DNA of 64,000 nucleotides from Branchiostoma floridae (GCF_000003815.2 NC_049992.1:13858841-13922840), one strand, 5' to 3'. Numbered from the stretch's first letter, positions 1 to 14,111 are shown. Notes: a model not told the origin generated them from the letters alone. Numbers and translations: made by a program.

Positions 1-2223
1 GAATCCTGTCGGAGAATGGATGCATAACATGATTATGAGCAGTTTACAACTTCTAAGTTTACTACTTCAACTGAGAAATCAGAAATCAGTCTGATACTGA
101 CAATTCGTAAACTTACTGCCTATGTTTTCCACCGCATTGCTTTTTTCAAGGAAACGGCATTTTGCTCTCACACATATGCATTATTACGCACGGAGAAAAA
201 ATCCCGTTACCATGATTTTGGTAAAAAAAAAATTGGCTAAAAGATCAGCCAAAAGTAAACTGAGGTTATAATCCAGAAAATTTCAAATCCTTTCTAAGTT
301 TATGCAAATGATAAATATATGAACAGATGAATATATAGATAACGGCCATAACAAAGCTAGTATACATTACATATACCGAATACCACAATATTCTACAGAA
401 ACAAAACTCAAACTTAACCAAATTAAAAGCTGTGTCCTGTCAATACTGCTATATGTGGCAGAATGTTCGAGAATGACAAAGAAAGATCTTAGCACACTGT
501 CAACTTGTTATACCACAAATTTACGAAGAAGTCTTCGCATCTTCAGGCCAGCTACTCTATTATCAGAAATCATACATGTACAACTATTCAAAATTGATTG
601 TGTGGAAACTATCATTCTCAGGAGAAAGTGGAAATGGGTAGGGCAATGATGTACTGAGAAAAAGACTCAAATGACTGCAATAACAGCACTATACTGGGCA
701 CCGATAAGGAAGAGACAGCAAGGAAGACCTAATATCACCTAGCGGAGAACAGTGGCAAAAGTGCGGTGACTTTTAACCATAGATGGAAAGGCATCCAGAG
801 AGTATTCCAGAACCGAAGTAATTTTGGAGATTTTGTTGCTACCTTACATGTCGGGACGGACTACCGCACATTTTGTAACACTGTTTTGCTGAAATAACAA
901 CTTGATAAGATATTCAAGATATAAAAATATAGATATAAAAAGCCTCTTTACATATACCTGAATGTACGATTTATGTCTTTGGATCGTCGTAGTGTCAATA
1001 CACTCAAAAAACAAGCCAAAGCAAAGAAAAGAAGATTCTTGAGACTTTGGTGAAACAGGTGCTAACATATGTTCGTAGCTATACTGAAGTAAAATGCTCG
1101 GTAAGTTGAACGGGTTTTGGTAAACTACCAGTGAAGTAGACCAAAACACATGTTGATCACTGGGATGTAGCTCAGTCCTTAGCACCGAATAGGACCCAAC
1201 ATGAGAACCTGATCACAGTCCTATGTCGCACAGGGGATGAAGAGGATGAGTAAGAACGAGTTGTTCTTGTATTCCGTTGTATTTCAACATTTCAAAACCA
1301 ACCAGGAGTTCCTGAAGCTAGTCAACATTTCCAGCAACAATGCTCTACACCTAGTACCTGACACTCCACCTGTTATGCATGTATCATCTACCAAGGAAAA
1401 CATACCAGGAGTGCAGCAAAAAAGCGCTAGAAGACAGCAAAAACAACAGCTCATAGTGGCTGGTAATCCGGAAGCCGTCTGGAGGACAACGCTGCTGATA
1501 TAGCTACTGGAGACTAGGCGCTCCAGTAAACCACGCAAGAACAAAAGCGAAGAAAAAGGAGTCGGTTGGTAAGAACTTGTCATCTGCCCTGTTTAACTCC
1601 CAGCAATGCGACAAAGTACGCCTCTCAAACACTGGCCTCTACAGTCACTAGAGGTAATACAACTTAAGACTTCTTCCAAATGATACTAGAAGCCTGAGAA
1701 CGATCCATGATTTTGACATTTTGTTTTAGATTTATTTCACAACGTGATGCTGTTAAATTAGTTCTGACATTCGGGTGGATCATAGCAATATATTTTGATG
1801 CAGTATTAAATCTTACTTACAACAATTACAAGACTTGTGATCGCTAAGATATGTAAAAGTCACTCAAAAAGTGGAGGGCCAAACGGGTCAGTGGAAGAGT
1901 TTATACTGTTGTCTGCGTCTGGCAGTATGGCAGTATTACTATCAAGTTGTAACACAATAATCGTTTGTTCAAAGTACAATGTACTTGAACTGAACGATGA
2001 GAAACTATTCCGCAGTTTGTGTGTCATTTTGACAATCCATGCAGTGTTTTCATTTTTAAAAAAATGACGGTCATGGAAATGCTGGTCTCGGCATCAAAAA
2101 CGTAAAAAATGGCAGGCTGGACATGGCGTATGTATGCCAGTATTTCATGTAAACATTTTCAACTGTCGGAAAGATGTGAAAACCCCCTTCTGTTTGTATA
2201 ATATGGTAAACATTTTTCAAGAA
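1..2223. other. gene-free flank, nothing recognised
   Basis: AT-rich sequence. Open frames here are under 115 codons, carry no domain I know, and lack good splice borders. I see no RNA gene or clear repeat before the LINE tail at 2224. Confidence 0.6.
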
Positions 2224-2295
2224 TATCTGTATCTGTACTGTATAGAAGGTATAACCGACCTTCGGCGTTACACAATAGCTATACACCAGTGTTAA
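2224..2295 (-). repeat. 3' tail of a non-LTR retrotransposon (GATACA-type)
   Basis: Read on the minus strand this is a stretch with GTGTAACGCCGAAGGTCGG then TTATACC, ending in a short run of GATACA-like units. The same order (GTGTTACGCCGAATGGCGG, TTATACC, GATACA repeats) follows a reverse-transcriptase C-terminus at 33949-34387, so this is very probably a second, 5'-truncated copy of that element. No coding part is left here. Confidence 0.6.
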
Positions 2296-3317
2296 AATAT
2301 GTTTAGTGGCGTATGTCGTCGTGAGCGCCAAGAAAGGAGCTATGGTAGTTTTTCGACAAGACTAGTCGTATAATGTGCTGCTTTCTGAGAGTTCATTGAA
2401 ATAGACATTTTCAAAATGAACATTTTCTATTTCTATTCTTATTGGTCAAAGTCAATGCAGTAGCGCACAAAATTATAAAAGCCTTTTCAATTTGTACCAA
2501 AACAGCATTTCAGGATATTAGAAACTAGGTATGGACTTCTGTCCTGAAAGAACTGAAAGTAATATATAAAATATGGAGCTAGTGTTACAACTTTTCTACA
2601 CAAGATATTCAATGCCATCAAGGTAGTGATTTGTTCTCTGCAGACAATGTTCCCTGAACTGCAGAAGAATGTTTCGCCTTGAAAGTAGGGAAGCGCACAA
2701 ACAAACTAGTTGATAAACTATACAATGTCCTAATGACATATTCTGCTTGCTTCACTGCTCTTCAGTTACAGCATAATCTACAATTGTCATCAAGAACTAT
2801 TATCTTTGTTGAATTTGTTTGAACTTGCTCTGAGAACAATTAGTCGTTTCGTGTTATATTGTTTGCAATTGGACGTAATATATATAAATATCTTACCTTG
2901 CATGAAGTATCAAATTCGTATCAGTATTTTGCCGTTGTAAAAAAACGATCATCATGAAGGTACGCTATATACCTAAAACTTAAACAAATGAACAATTGTA
3001 AAAGGAAACAATAGCCATACAATGTCTGGAGTATTGAATGTACATGTATCTAAGTATACAAGAGCAAAATGAAATAGTCTTGGGCTTACTAATGATGATA
3101 ATTACAAAGCCTAAACGTACAGAGAAAACTACTTAACATAACATGGAAGGATTTCATTAACTTGACAATGTTTATGTACAGTGTACCTAACTGTATCGAT
3201 ATTAGAGAACGTTGTTGTCATAAACCTATTATCAAGTACTGGTGATAATGGTTGTGTGTCTGCGTCATTTGTGTTGTTGCTGTTGCTGTTATGGGGTTCC
3301 TCATGGTGCTAAAAGCC
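2296..3317. other. intergenic, nothing recognised
   Basis: About 1 kb of AT-rich sequence with no open frame of note and no repeat I can define. Confidence 0.5.
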
Positions 3318-3325
3318 CTCGTCTG

Positions 3326-3732
3326 TAGGGCTGTGTACTTAAATACCCGTACCTGTACCGTACCTAAAAAATTGTTTAGGTACAGGTCCGGACCTAAACA
3401 TCTGTGTACCTGTACCTGAACAAACTAAGTCACTATTAAACACTACTTTTTAAGACTGCTGGACAAGTAAATCCCGAATCAACAATGACAATGGTAATAA
3501 TCTTGCAATTGAAACTTAAGAAAACTTGCAAAGAAATTGTTTTGAGATTCAAATATGTAATTCCCCATACAAATATGGTAATTTATCACTAGCAAAGACA
3601 GTTAGCTACATGTTTAACTTACATATACTTGGTTAAACTTTTTAAGGTACAGGTGAAGGTCCGGACCTGTACCTAAACCCGTGTACCTGTACCTGTACCT
3701 GTACCTGAAATTTGTTTAGGTACACAGCCCTA
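3326..3732. mobile_element. hAT-type MITE, 407 bp, with 8-bp target duplication
   Basis: The element begins TAGGGCTGTGTAC and ends with its inverse, GTACACAGCCCTA. It is flanked by the perfect 8-bp direct repeat CTCGTCTG at 3318-3325 and 3733-3740. Eight-base duplications and termini starting YAGGG are the hallmark of the hAT superfamily. Subterminal parts are rich in GTACCTGTACC repeats on both sides, as in many hAT MITEs where such motifs bind transposase. There is no open frame, so it is non-autonomous. Confidence 0.88.
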
Positions 3733-3928
3733 CTCGTCTGTGTTGCGGCAGTGTTGTTATATCGGAACCAGACTAGTTAACCATTTTCGTGCATCATAGA
3801 TTGTTGGTAGGGCTTACAGTGACGCTGTTAGCATTCAGCATGGAGTCAACTTTTTCGTTGTCCACTCCTATCAAAACTGTTGGATCTTGAGGTGGTTGAA
3901 CACTATTCGGGTACGCACAACAGGTGTT

Positions 3929-3958
3929 TGTGTGTGTGTGTGTTTGTGTGTGTGTGTA

Positions 3959-4034
<76 letters not shown>
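3929..4034. repeat. (GT)n microsatellite
   Basis: Interrupted then pure GT run on the plus strand. It gives spurious open frames coding for Val/Cys repeats. It lies 84 bp left of the first assembly gap. Confidence 0.97.
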
Positions 4035-4036
<2 letters not shown>

Positions 4037-4117
4037 GCGCCTAACTACATCTTGACCTCTTGCGAACATATTGTATTTAGGCTTTGCCGGCTACGTACAC
4101 CTGGCCATGCGTGCCCC

Positions 4118-4920
4118 NNNNNNNNNNNNNNNNNNNNNNNNNNNNNNNNNNNNNNNNNNNNNNNNNNNNNNNNNNNNNNNNNNNNNNNNNNNNNNNNNNN
4201 NNNNNNNNNNNNNNNNNNNNNNNNNNNNNNNNNNNNNNNNNNNNNNNNNNNNNNNNNNNNNNNNNNNNNNNNNNNNNNNNNNNNNNNNNNNNNNNNNNNN
4301 NNNNNNNNNNNNNNNNNNNNNNNNNNNNNNNNNNNNNNNNNNNNNNNNNNNNNNNNNNNNNNNNNNNNNNNNNNNNNNNNNNNNNNNNNNNNNNNNNNNN
4401 NNNNNNNNNNNNNNNNNNNNNNNNNNNNNNNNNNNNNNNNNNNNNNNNNNNNNNNNNNNNNNNNNNNNNNNNNNNNNNNNNNNNNNNNNNNNNNNNNNNN
4501 NNNNNNNNNNNNNNNNNNNNNNNNNNNNNNNNNNNNNNNNNNNNNNNNNNNNNNNNNNNNNNNNNNNNNNNNNNNNNNNNNNNNNNNNNNNNNNNNNNNN
4601 NNNNNNNNNNNNNNNNNNNNNNNNNNNNNNNNNNNNNNNNNNNNNNNNNNNNNNNNNNNNNNNNNNNNNNNNNNNNNNNNNNNNNNNNNNNNNNNNNNNN
4701 NNNNNNNNNNNNNNNNNNNNNNNNNNNNNNNNNNNNNNNNNNNNNNNNNNNNNNNNNNNNNNNNNNNNNNNNNNNNNNNNNNNNNNNNNNNNNNNNNNNN
4801 NNNNNNNNNNNNNNNNNNNNNNNNNNNNNNNNNNNNNNNNNNNNNNNNNNNNNNNNNNNNNNNNNNNNNNNNNNNNNNNNNNNNNNNNNNNNNNNNNNNN
4901 NNNNNNNNNNNNNNNNNNNN
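4118..4920. other. assembly gap (803 N)
   Basis: Run of N. Content is unknown; open frames drawn across it are artefacts. Confidence 0.99.
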
Positions 4921-4921
4921 C

Positions 4922-4924
<3 letters not shown>

Positions 4925-4972
<48 letters not shown>

Positions 4973-5064
4973 CAAACGAACAAACATACATACACACACA
5001 AACAAACACGCACACACACACATAAACGCGCACACAAACACACACACACACACAAACACACACC
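4925..5064. repeat. (AC)n microsatellite, interrupted
   Basis: AC run with AAAC and ATAC interruptions, directly right of the gap. It is in the opposite orientation to the GT run left of the gap. Confidence 0.97.
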
Positions 5065-8000
5065 AGGTTTTGGTTAGCCCTGTCTGATACCATTCGACAT
5101 TTTTCACGATTTGATTTCTGTAGATGTTCTCTGACATCCTAAGGGTCTAAGAGAAACCACTGTCACCTCATTTGACCCAAAGTGCTGGCTTACTTGTCTA
5201 GATACCCGTGCTTATGCTTACATAGACGTTACAGTGGGAATAAAATGCCTCATACCGAATAAAGGCATGTGCTTTTAACTGCAGTTTCAATGTTTTGGAT
5301 TATCAATAGCATACGAAGTTAGTAAGAAGATTTTTCTGACCACCTGCTAGTGTCTTCAATGTCACATTTAGGTATAAACATCAACACGTTACAGGTTGGC
5401 GCTATCTCTTCGCCATAGATGTTGACATATTCGTCATATTTGGTGATATAAATGAAAGCATGTACCGACATTGATGCCTACACTAGAATTTCCAAGTCTA
5501 TGCTGACTGTATTCTATGAATGTAACTATATGTATGAACATTTGTCGGATTGAAACTGTGGTTATCTTCACTTTTAACCAAAACAAAACACAAATCATGC
5601 TGTAGCGAAATCGGCCCACAACGCTTGTGCCAGCTGATAGTTATCGACGATATGATTGCCGACGCGGCCCCAGCGTGCGTGGGCGGGGAATTACGCATGC
5701 GGCGTGCCGCGCGCTCGTCTGTACCTCTCGTCACATGATTTGCACAAGACAGAGAAGGTTGAAACCCAGCGTATACCTGCAAGTCTGCATATGTGTGCAC
5801 ACACAGTACATCTTATGCAATGCTCACAAAGTCTTGCAGACTGTGTATCATTGCTACCAAGAGCTAGCAGTCAAAACAGCGAGGTATTGCGTAGGTGGGA
5901 GGCCGTTAATCGGTACTGCGGGAAAAATTCCGATCGATATCGCAAAACGACAGTGACGTAAAATCCGTCCGCTCGAGGGGTTTTCCCTCTCTGCAGAACG
6001 TACATGCCATGAGCAGTCCTTGATAAGAAGGCAAGGGTTTTACCTCCCGTCATTAAAATCATCATCAATATCAGGGCTACCAGGGTGGAAGGAATGAGAT
6101 TGCGGTATAATCAGGAACATATTCATCACCACCGTAGGCACTCCGTGTAGCAATAAAAACGATATAATAATACCACAACTTTGCAGAAAATATTGCAATA
6201 TAAGCAGGTATAGTAGAACAATTATAAGTGTTACTGACCATATATGGACTGTATGCACATGCTTCCGTGTTGCTTACCACTCGCCGCAAGACAATCGGTG
6301 TGCCCACGCTACTCAAGCTGGCCCGATGTGTTCTTCTTGCCCACGCATTGAGAGGCAGCAATCCACACGCTGCAGCGTTTTCCCGCCAAGGCTTGACCTA
6401 GCAGAGGGGAGAGACCCCACACTGCAGCTAGTGAAGCACGTGAACGCGTCATGGCAATTAGCGCCTCAAAAGGACGGGGCTCCCCGTTCCGTACACCCTC
6501 ACGCGTTGGTATCCAGCAACAACACCTCAGAACCATCTTCGTGTGCGTTTGTGTCTAGTACAGAAGAGTGTCTTCTTGTTTTTCTAGCGGTTTTGCTTTG
6601 GGGACGGGTTTATATACTGGATAGGAAGCTCCCAACGCCCCCGCATTCATTTGTACACCCACGCCTTTCCACCGCCGAGTCAAAGATAGAAACATACATT
6701 GTGTATGTCCGCATGCTCCTCAAGATTTTGCTTAGGATTAATAGGGAGCCAAGAAAACAAATAGATGCCGAGTCCCACCTACTTTGCTAAAAATAGTTCG
6801 AGCGGGAAAAGACTGTTGTCTGATAGGGCGTTACAGATTGTGGCCAGAAATATCCTGGTAGGGTAAAATTAGCTCGGCTCGCGCCGGCCGCAACATCTCC
6901 ATATGTGGAAGTCCTCGGTGACAGTGGTACAGCCGACGAGCCCCGCGGCCTCGCCAACGATTTCTGCAGTGCCAATACGATATTCTGGCAAATGGTACTG
7001 TGAGGCCGAGGGGCCACTTCGTGCATCAATTATGAAAGCAGTCCCCAGCGGTGTCACCTGAAATAACTTTGAACTTTTTCAAGTGTAGTTTGACAAAGAA
7101 ATAATGGATCGTGGGTGTATCAACCACCTGACAATGACAACACAAAGCAAAACAAAACAACAAGATGATAGCAAGTAACATTTCTTCTACCTACTCGCAA
7201 TTTTGAGAACAAAGGTTTAATATTATGCAGCTGTATCGTCCCCCGCGTTCAATAATGTTCTAAAAGATCAGCAATTGTGTTAATCAAAAGCGATATTATA
7301 ACATTTTGCATGGGATTGACTAGTTATAGATAGCTAAATGGTTCAGAAAATAGCAATTGCGTCTGTAACCAAGCCATTTAGGTAAAATATACAGATACAA
7401 TAATCAACCACGAGAACATGAAAGAGCTTCCAAATGTTTATTTTAGGAAAAACGCGTCTGAATCAGTGTATATGTCCGCATTCTGTCGGCAAACAACAGA
7501 AATAATTTGCAGCATGGCGCCCGATTCGCCCACCTTGTGCTATAGAACGCCAGAAACTGCATGCTTCAGATCTCCCTGTGTTTCCCCAAAACATTCTTCT
7601 TTCCAACTTTTCATCCCTAAATTTAGGCACAAAATCTTCCGTTTTCTATTTTTGGAATGGACTGTTCTTCAAAGCCCTAATTTCATTGGAAAACCTGAAT
7701 TGACCGGGGGTACCCTCACACCTTGGGTGCTTTTATGACTTAGGACTCCGCGTCGCCATGGCGACGTGATGACGTCAGTGCGGGAAAACTAATCACAAGA
7801 CCGTCTCTGCTGGCTTTCCCGGGAAAATTAATAGCACTATTAGGCGAAATGTATTGTAATAGGGTGGTCGCCTTGGACGCAGTGACGTAAATACGGGACT
7901 ATATCTGGTGTGCGCTGTGCTCTGAATAGAAATGTTGCGGCGGAGCCTAACTGTATTGGGGATGGTGGAAACCGGGAAAGAAGGGGCTGAATCACGACGC

Positions 8001-11000
8001 CCGTATTCTTTTATTTTGCCGGCACTGCCAATCGCGATGGTGCAGCGTTCACAGCAAACATGGGAAGAGATCTCATACATAGTCGTTCCATTTCTGCATT
8101 CTGTGTAGCTATATGAAAAAGCTTTACGGATCCGGATACGACAGATTTTGGTGGATCACGTTATATAATATATAACTGTGAATCGTGATGTTCGACTACA
8201 GTGTGCACATTGAGAGCTTCGTCTCACAGACAAGCAGGTCATTTCAGACTGAAAACCTAAGGTCTGATCTACGGTTATATATGTTTGGATAACTATACAT
8301 TTACACCATTGGCTGAAGCTCGAGTGGAGACGGGTTGAGAACGTGTTTGTGATGTGTTTTGAGGGGGAATGACAGGGTTTGACTGGGGAGAGGTCCTATT
8401 TTCCCCATCTCTCAGCCCTTCCAGCGTTGGGGAAACCTCCATGGCTCTATGAACAGCGATCAATACTAATCCATCCAGAATCGACACACAGCGATTTGTG
8501 AGAAGGACAAAATTTGCGTTAGCACTGACGAGAAAATGATTGTGCTGTCTGTGATTCATGTCTATAGAAGGCATGAGCGCAGTGTCAAGCAGATCTTGTT
8601 CCTCTGTCTGTTCACCTCAGCCCTGTTGCACCGCCTGTAACACCAACTGCCGAATCAGCACCAAGGAAAGACCCCTCTATAGTATAGCCATCTCAGCTCC
8701 AGGCACAATGCACATCGTGTCCGTTCCCCAAAAAATTCAATGTCTGTAAGCTATCACTCCCGAAATTGATTCAAACCATTATCTGTTGTGTTTAGTTTAA
8801 TGCATGGGGCAAAGAATGACTTTTGCGGTTGATATTCCTATATTGAATCTAGTCGTACAAGGCATACCTTTTTTGGAAAAGTACCAATAAGTAATAATAT
8901 ATCTGTTACATAACAAGGCCTATTCACCTTAGATAACTTCGAGCTGTATTTTGTTTGTAATTTCAACCTGTACTCGTTCGAATTCATTACTTAGTGATAT
9001 TGTCACTACTTTGTTAGAGACTGGGAAGAGCACGAGAATACGAGTAACTAATTGCATTATTTCAAACAACCTTAACCTTCATTGGATGCAGAGGGTTAGA
9101 TATATAACTCCATAAGAATACATCTGTTCTATATTCATTAAGTTTAGAATGGATCGGTGCTATTTGCACAAAGTGAGACTGTACGTGTATTTCGTTGAGT
9201 TAATCACATCACTTGTGTTTTTATCTTCAAGTTCTAATATACAAATCCTTTAACTGGTTGAGTAGAATAGTGTTTGACAGCAATTAGCTTTAAGGTGGAT
9301 AAAAGGACATTTCATCACGATTTTATTTCATTTTTTACAGTACCTTTTTAAGTGTAAGCTACGCCGCTAGTGACAATCCATATATATAATTCTATAATCT
9401 TCCTACAATTTATACAAATTGTATACGAGACATTTCAATTGTGTAAGTTACTTAAATTTTTTTTAATTTCATATCAAGCAAAAAGTATTGAAATCGTATC
9501 TAAGAGTACATCTAATATGTGACTAGTTTAAAGCAATGAGTTGGCAAAAAATGCCCCAAATCACGAAGACGTTTTCGTATAATTATATAAAGAGAACAGA
9601 GTTTAAACTAGAGAACCTTATAGGGAAATCTGCCCACGTTCCTGGCATGTTGCACCTGACAGTTGTATTTTTGGAATGGGATGCTTTCCGGTTTGTCCAC
9701 AAAAAAAGTACATGTCGGAAAGTGTGGTCGGAGACATGTTACATATTTAAGGTCTATTCCATATACAGTTCTTTGTGGCGAGAGCTTCATCTGCAGATGC
9801 CGCAGCATTAGACTGTGGGCGTGTAGAGTAATAACATAATGCCTTCTCCAGCGCCGGCCCCGACCAAGCGATTACCGTATGTTTGGGTTGACATATAAAC
9901 CATGGCCGATAAACGTGACCAAATTTGGAGTCACTGCGGTCGACCTAATCCCAATGCTATCGTATTCACCCCCAAATGTTCTAGGGAAAGAGCCAGGTGG
10001 TTTCGTGACAATCCAACAGCAGACTGCCAGGGATCGTGAAAGGTTGAACTAGAGCTTTTCTTTTGTTGTGAATGAACTGCCATATAGGGAAACATGCAGA
10101 GGAGTCTAGTGTTATTGGTAGATTATTTTCTACAACGAAGTAGCTATTTAAAGTAGGTAATTAGATATGCCTATTAAACTGATCTATTTCTGTATTCTTA
10201 TATAAATATGTATACGAATGGAAAGCGGGTTGCAAACTTTTCTGTGATCCATGTTTGGTAGCTGTACTACTTTAGATGTTGCAAATGGTATGAACAAGAT
10301 TTAATGAAACACTCGTTACTTTCATGCTTTTGTGCACTCGTGTTTACGTAATGGATAAATTAAAAAAATGGTCAAATTAAACAATAATGCAACGTGTTAT
10401 AAAACTTGTGCAACGCCAGGAAAACTGCTTTGACATTTTAGGTTCAAACGTTAGTACAGTTTGCTAAGTTCCTGCGTAAAAATAACGCACTGAGTGGTCA
10501 TTTATTGCCAATTTTTAACAATAGTTCAAATGGACAATTGAATAAAGCTACGTTGAAAACATCCTTTTCCGTCTCGGACTTCAATTTTTATCGAGGCTAT
10601 AAAGCAGCGAGGAATTTTTTTCCCACTCATGTCAAATATTTGCCTAAGATGATATTTAAGACTATCAAGTGACATATAGTATAGAGACGACCTTTGTATC
10701 GAGTCCACGCACATTTTCAGGGACGTGCAACAGCTGCAGCACCAATGGTAGCACCAACCAACGTGTTCGCCTGCATTCCGTGGACAAGTATTGGGCTTGG
10801 GCTTGAAGGTGAGGTGATTTGCATGCATCTTGTAGACTTCCCGCCAAGTTGCGTGGGCGGGTCTCGACAACATAACAGATATCCCCTCCTAAGGCCCGAC
10901 ATTATCAAAGGACCGATCCACAGGTGGCAAGAGCGGAGATGCTGCCACAATAACAGACCATGGCACACATATTGGACACACATTGCAGCTATTTACCAAA

Positions 11001-13540
11001 GAATACATAACACAAACTTTAGCTTGAAAACCATCATCAGTAGTGATAATGAACAAAGAGAAAATAATTTGTCTTTAAGAATAATGATAAATGAGAAGCA
11101 CTGCAGATATGGTAAAAGCCCTGGGAAGATGTGGTGATCATGGATGACATAACAGGTATGCATTGTCTTAAATTTAATCAAATGGCATATTTTATGAAGT
11201 ATAATAGATTATAGTGAAAAACTGCGATACATCCAGTTCTGTATAGTGTTGGAGGAGAAAATCTTCAGGTAGGCTTCAATTGGCCAACATAAAAACACAA
11301 ATACAACAAAAATGATTATCTGAGGACCAAGGAAAGATACACTATCTACCTTACTAAAAACCCTTTCATCAAACTTTCGTCGTGGTCAAAATAGATTATA
11401 GCTTATCTCTGATCTAATTACAGCAGATATGATTGGCAAATGTTAGAAGAAAGAACTCTCTTGGGATTTTCGTCGGTTTGAAAAACACGACATGCGCGAT
11501 GATGTGCCTTGCAACAGTTCTCCCTGTTCTTGACATCTCCAAAATACCACCGAACCCTACCTGCGTCATTGCAGCTAAGCAACGGTTTCCATGCCAACGG
11601 GTATTTGTATCGAATTGGCCTCTGGAGCCTGTTCCCTGCAAAACCAATCTATTTCAAACCGGAGAGGACCGACGTGGAAAACGCGAGTCGAGATCCACGA
11701 AAACAAATAAAGCCGAGTGGCGACGGCGCTCTTATGGAATATGCTTCTTCAAGAAGTGTTGTTCTTGGTCTTGGAGACTTTGCGTTCTTTGTCCTGAAAC
11801 AATACAAGACACTAGTACATGCCCCTGGACCGCACAATAATGAGACACACACGATGCCAGCTGCATGAACCACACTAGATGTCACAAGAGAAACATGGTG
11901 CCTTGTCGTCACAGCTGTCTGGACAGCACCTTTTCGGACAGGAGACCTTTCTTATCGTCGTGGATACTAGGTACAACGTACAGAGCATTGGGGGAAACCT
12001 ATGGACTATAAGCCTCGGAAGACTTGACGAAGGATTTTTTTTGTGATCATTAAACGTATTTTCTGTTACGACATTTTTTTCCATGTGTGAAAACTGCGTT
12101 TCAAAACACATTCCACTCAAGGCTGCATGTGGTTTAACTTGGTCGAAGAGGTATGAGGAAAAAGTGACGTACCAGGGCATCTATGGTGCTGTGACAGTCG
12201 ATCTCAATGTCCAAACAGAACAGAATCATCGCTAGGAAACCAGACACAGTCCCACGATGGTTGGTCGGTGTCCAGGGAGTAGGGCAACGTGAGGAGCCAT
12301 TTTGATCCCTACCTACACTACAAGTTATCTCTCTGTGGCTAGTTAGTTCACATAGCTCTCTCATAGTCATAATCTGCAACTAAATACTTCCAAATATCAC
12401 ACAGCAGTGCTGAAAACTAAATAGAATAGAGAATAATACACTATGTTGATGACCTCTCTGTTCCCCTGCTCTTTCGAATGATCCACTGCATTAACATACT
12501 GTTACTACTTACCTTATCATCTTCAACATCTTCAGATCAAAGTAATCATCTTCATGTACGAACACGATGACATATTCAGTATTGTAAATGCATGAATGAC
12601 GAATATGAAACATTACAAAGGTGACGTCATGTACGAATGGACGATCGGTGTCATTCGTGATCATGGAGAAGCATGGGACAAAGGTACGTCCGCAAACCAG
12701 CAGGTAAGTGCCCTGTTCTTGCCATGATAATTTACAGTAATTACAGTTCATCATTTCTTCCATAAAATCTGGTCGTATTACACGTGGAAGAGTCCATATG
12801 AATACAAAATGAAATATTTTTTAACTAGTGACTCAGTTTACCAATTTCTTTCAAGACACTCATCGGCTATTTCGAACAATATTGAATGTATATAATATCA
12901 GATGGCGGATAGTTGTTACGGATTATCCTCGGTTCGGGTAAAATATTTATTTTTCTTGTAATTCTTTGATAAATTGCTGACATACGAGGGATGAACAGTG
13001 AGTTCACGGTCTCATCCAGAAATAAGGTGTACAATTGAAATTTCGGGGTAAAGTTCTGCAGTATGAAATCTTTCATGGCTTCTACCATTAGTTACAAAAA
13101 AAAGAATCATACATTTTATCAATGAAGCCTTTCCATGAACAAGTGCAAGTCGACCCGCACACCTCATGTCACAGTTTAATTGTCCATGTTTTCTTTTTCT
13201 TTTTATCTCTCCTGACAATACTAGATAAATTAATGATCACAATGGTTTCAGACGTCCACATAATCAGTATGCTAAAGATTTCAGATGTGCAACTTTAGTG
13301 AGGTCAAGAAGTTATTGATCATAGCCTCACATATGAACATCTAAAATTGCATTGATGATACAATGTACTGTCTTAATCATTGATGTCAGTTTGACATAAT
13401 TGTCATGCTTTAAAGCTTGACTATTTTATTTTGTTGCAAGATATTTATTGCTGTGATTTCAAGAGGTAGGTAAGTAAGTTGAATATCACCAACTGAGATC
13501 AGCTTTCAAACTGTTTCCGCGATGTTGTCCAACTCTGTCA
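5065..13540. other. gene-free stretch with CpG-rich patches
   Basis: About 8.5 kb without a gene I can support. GC- and CpG-rich patches lie near 5640-5720, 6380-7030 and 7740-8040. They could be promoter or first-exon regions, but no exon with good borders and recognisable protein follows. Open frames of 60-154 codons here (for instance 6326-6790) look like chance in GC-rich DNA. No tRNA or rRNA was seen. Confidence 0.5.
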
Positions 13541-13545
13541 CAGCT

Positions 13546-13722
13546 GTTGCAACAGGCTCCTATCAATAGTTACATGAAAAACAGTTGTTGCAACAGGCTC
13601 CTANNNNNNNNNNNNNNNNNNNNNNNNNNNNNNNNNNNNNNNNNNNNNNNNNNNNNNNNNNNNNNNNNNNNNNNNNNNNNNNNNNNNNNNNNNNNNNNNN
13701 NNNATAGTTACATGAAATAATC
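13546..13722. repeat. 41-bp tandem repeat interrupted by a 100-N gap
   Basis: The unit starting GTTGCAACAGGCTCCTA occurs at 13546 and again at 13587, a period of 41. The sequence resumes after the gap (13604-13703, exactly 100 N, a usual placeholder length) with ATAGTTACATGAAA, which is the second half of the same unit. The gap therefore sits inside the array and the true copy number is unknown. Confidence 0.8.
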
Positions 13723-13976
13723 ATAAATTTAATCTCGAATCTGGTTTACTAACGGTTACAGCAGTTGTACAAACCATATCATGCGTGCTGATTGACCTGC
13801 TTTCTGACGTGACAGAAACTCAGAAACCAGCTCGGACTGGTTGGATCTATTTTAGAAGCGTTGTTTTGACAGCACCTCTCGAGCGTCACAGATGATTCGA
13901 ATGCGAATACTTACCATAGAAACTGTATATCAATCAATCAATCAGACAGATCAAAAGAAACCAGATGGTTGTACCT

Positions 13977-14111
13977 AAACTTCAGAGGATCCATGTACCT
14001 AAAACACAGAAGCTCGGAGCATCTTTATACCCGATTCCTAAAACAGACTACCACCAGAAACATGCACCGCCCCAACTCTAGCTTCTTTCAAGAGACTCTT
14101 GCAGTAACACA
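13977..14111 (+). pseudogene. decayed C-terminus of non-LTR reverse transcriptase
   Basis: Translating 14011 onward gives SIFIPDS, a stop, then NRLPPETCTAPTLASFKRLL and a stop. This fits the usual C-terminal signature of CR1/L2-like reverse transcriptases (basic FxPR, WNxLP, then APSLxxFKxxL). The preceding segment continues it in another frame (QRIHVPKTQKLGASL). One frameshift and one internal stop show it is dead. It is followed by a 3' tail related to the one at 18220. Confidence 0.65.

Noticed and set aside
3794..5137. Several long frames of Val/Cys or Thr/His repeats
   Set aside because: Produced by the GT/AC microsatellites and by translating through N.
6326..6790. 154-codon plus-strand frame
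   Set aside because: Low-complexity, no known motif, no good start context or borders.
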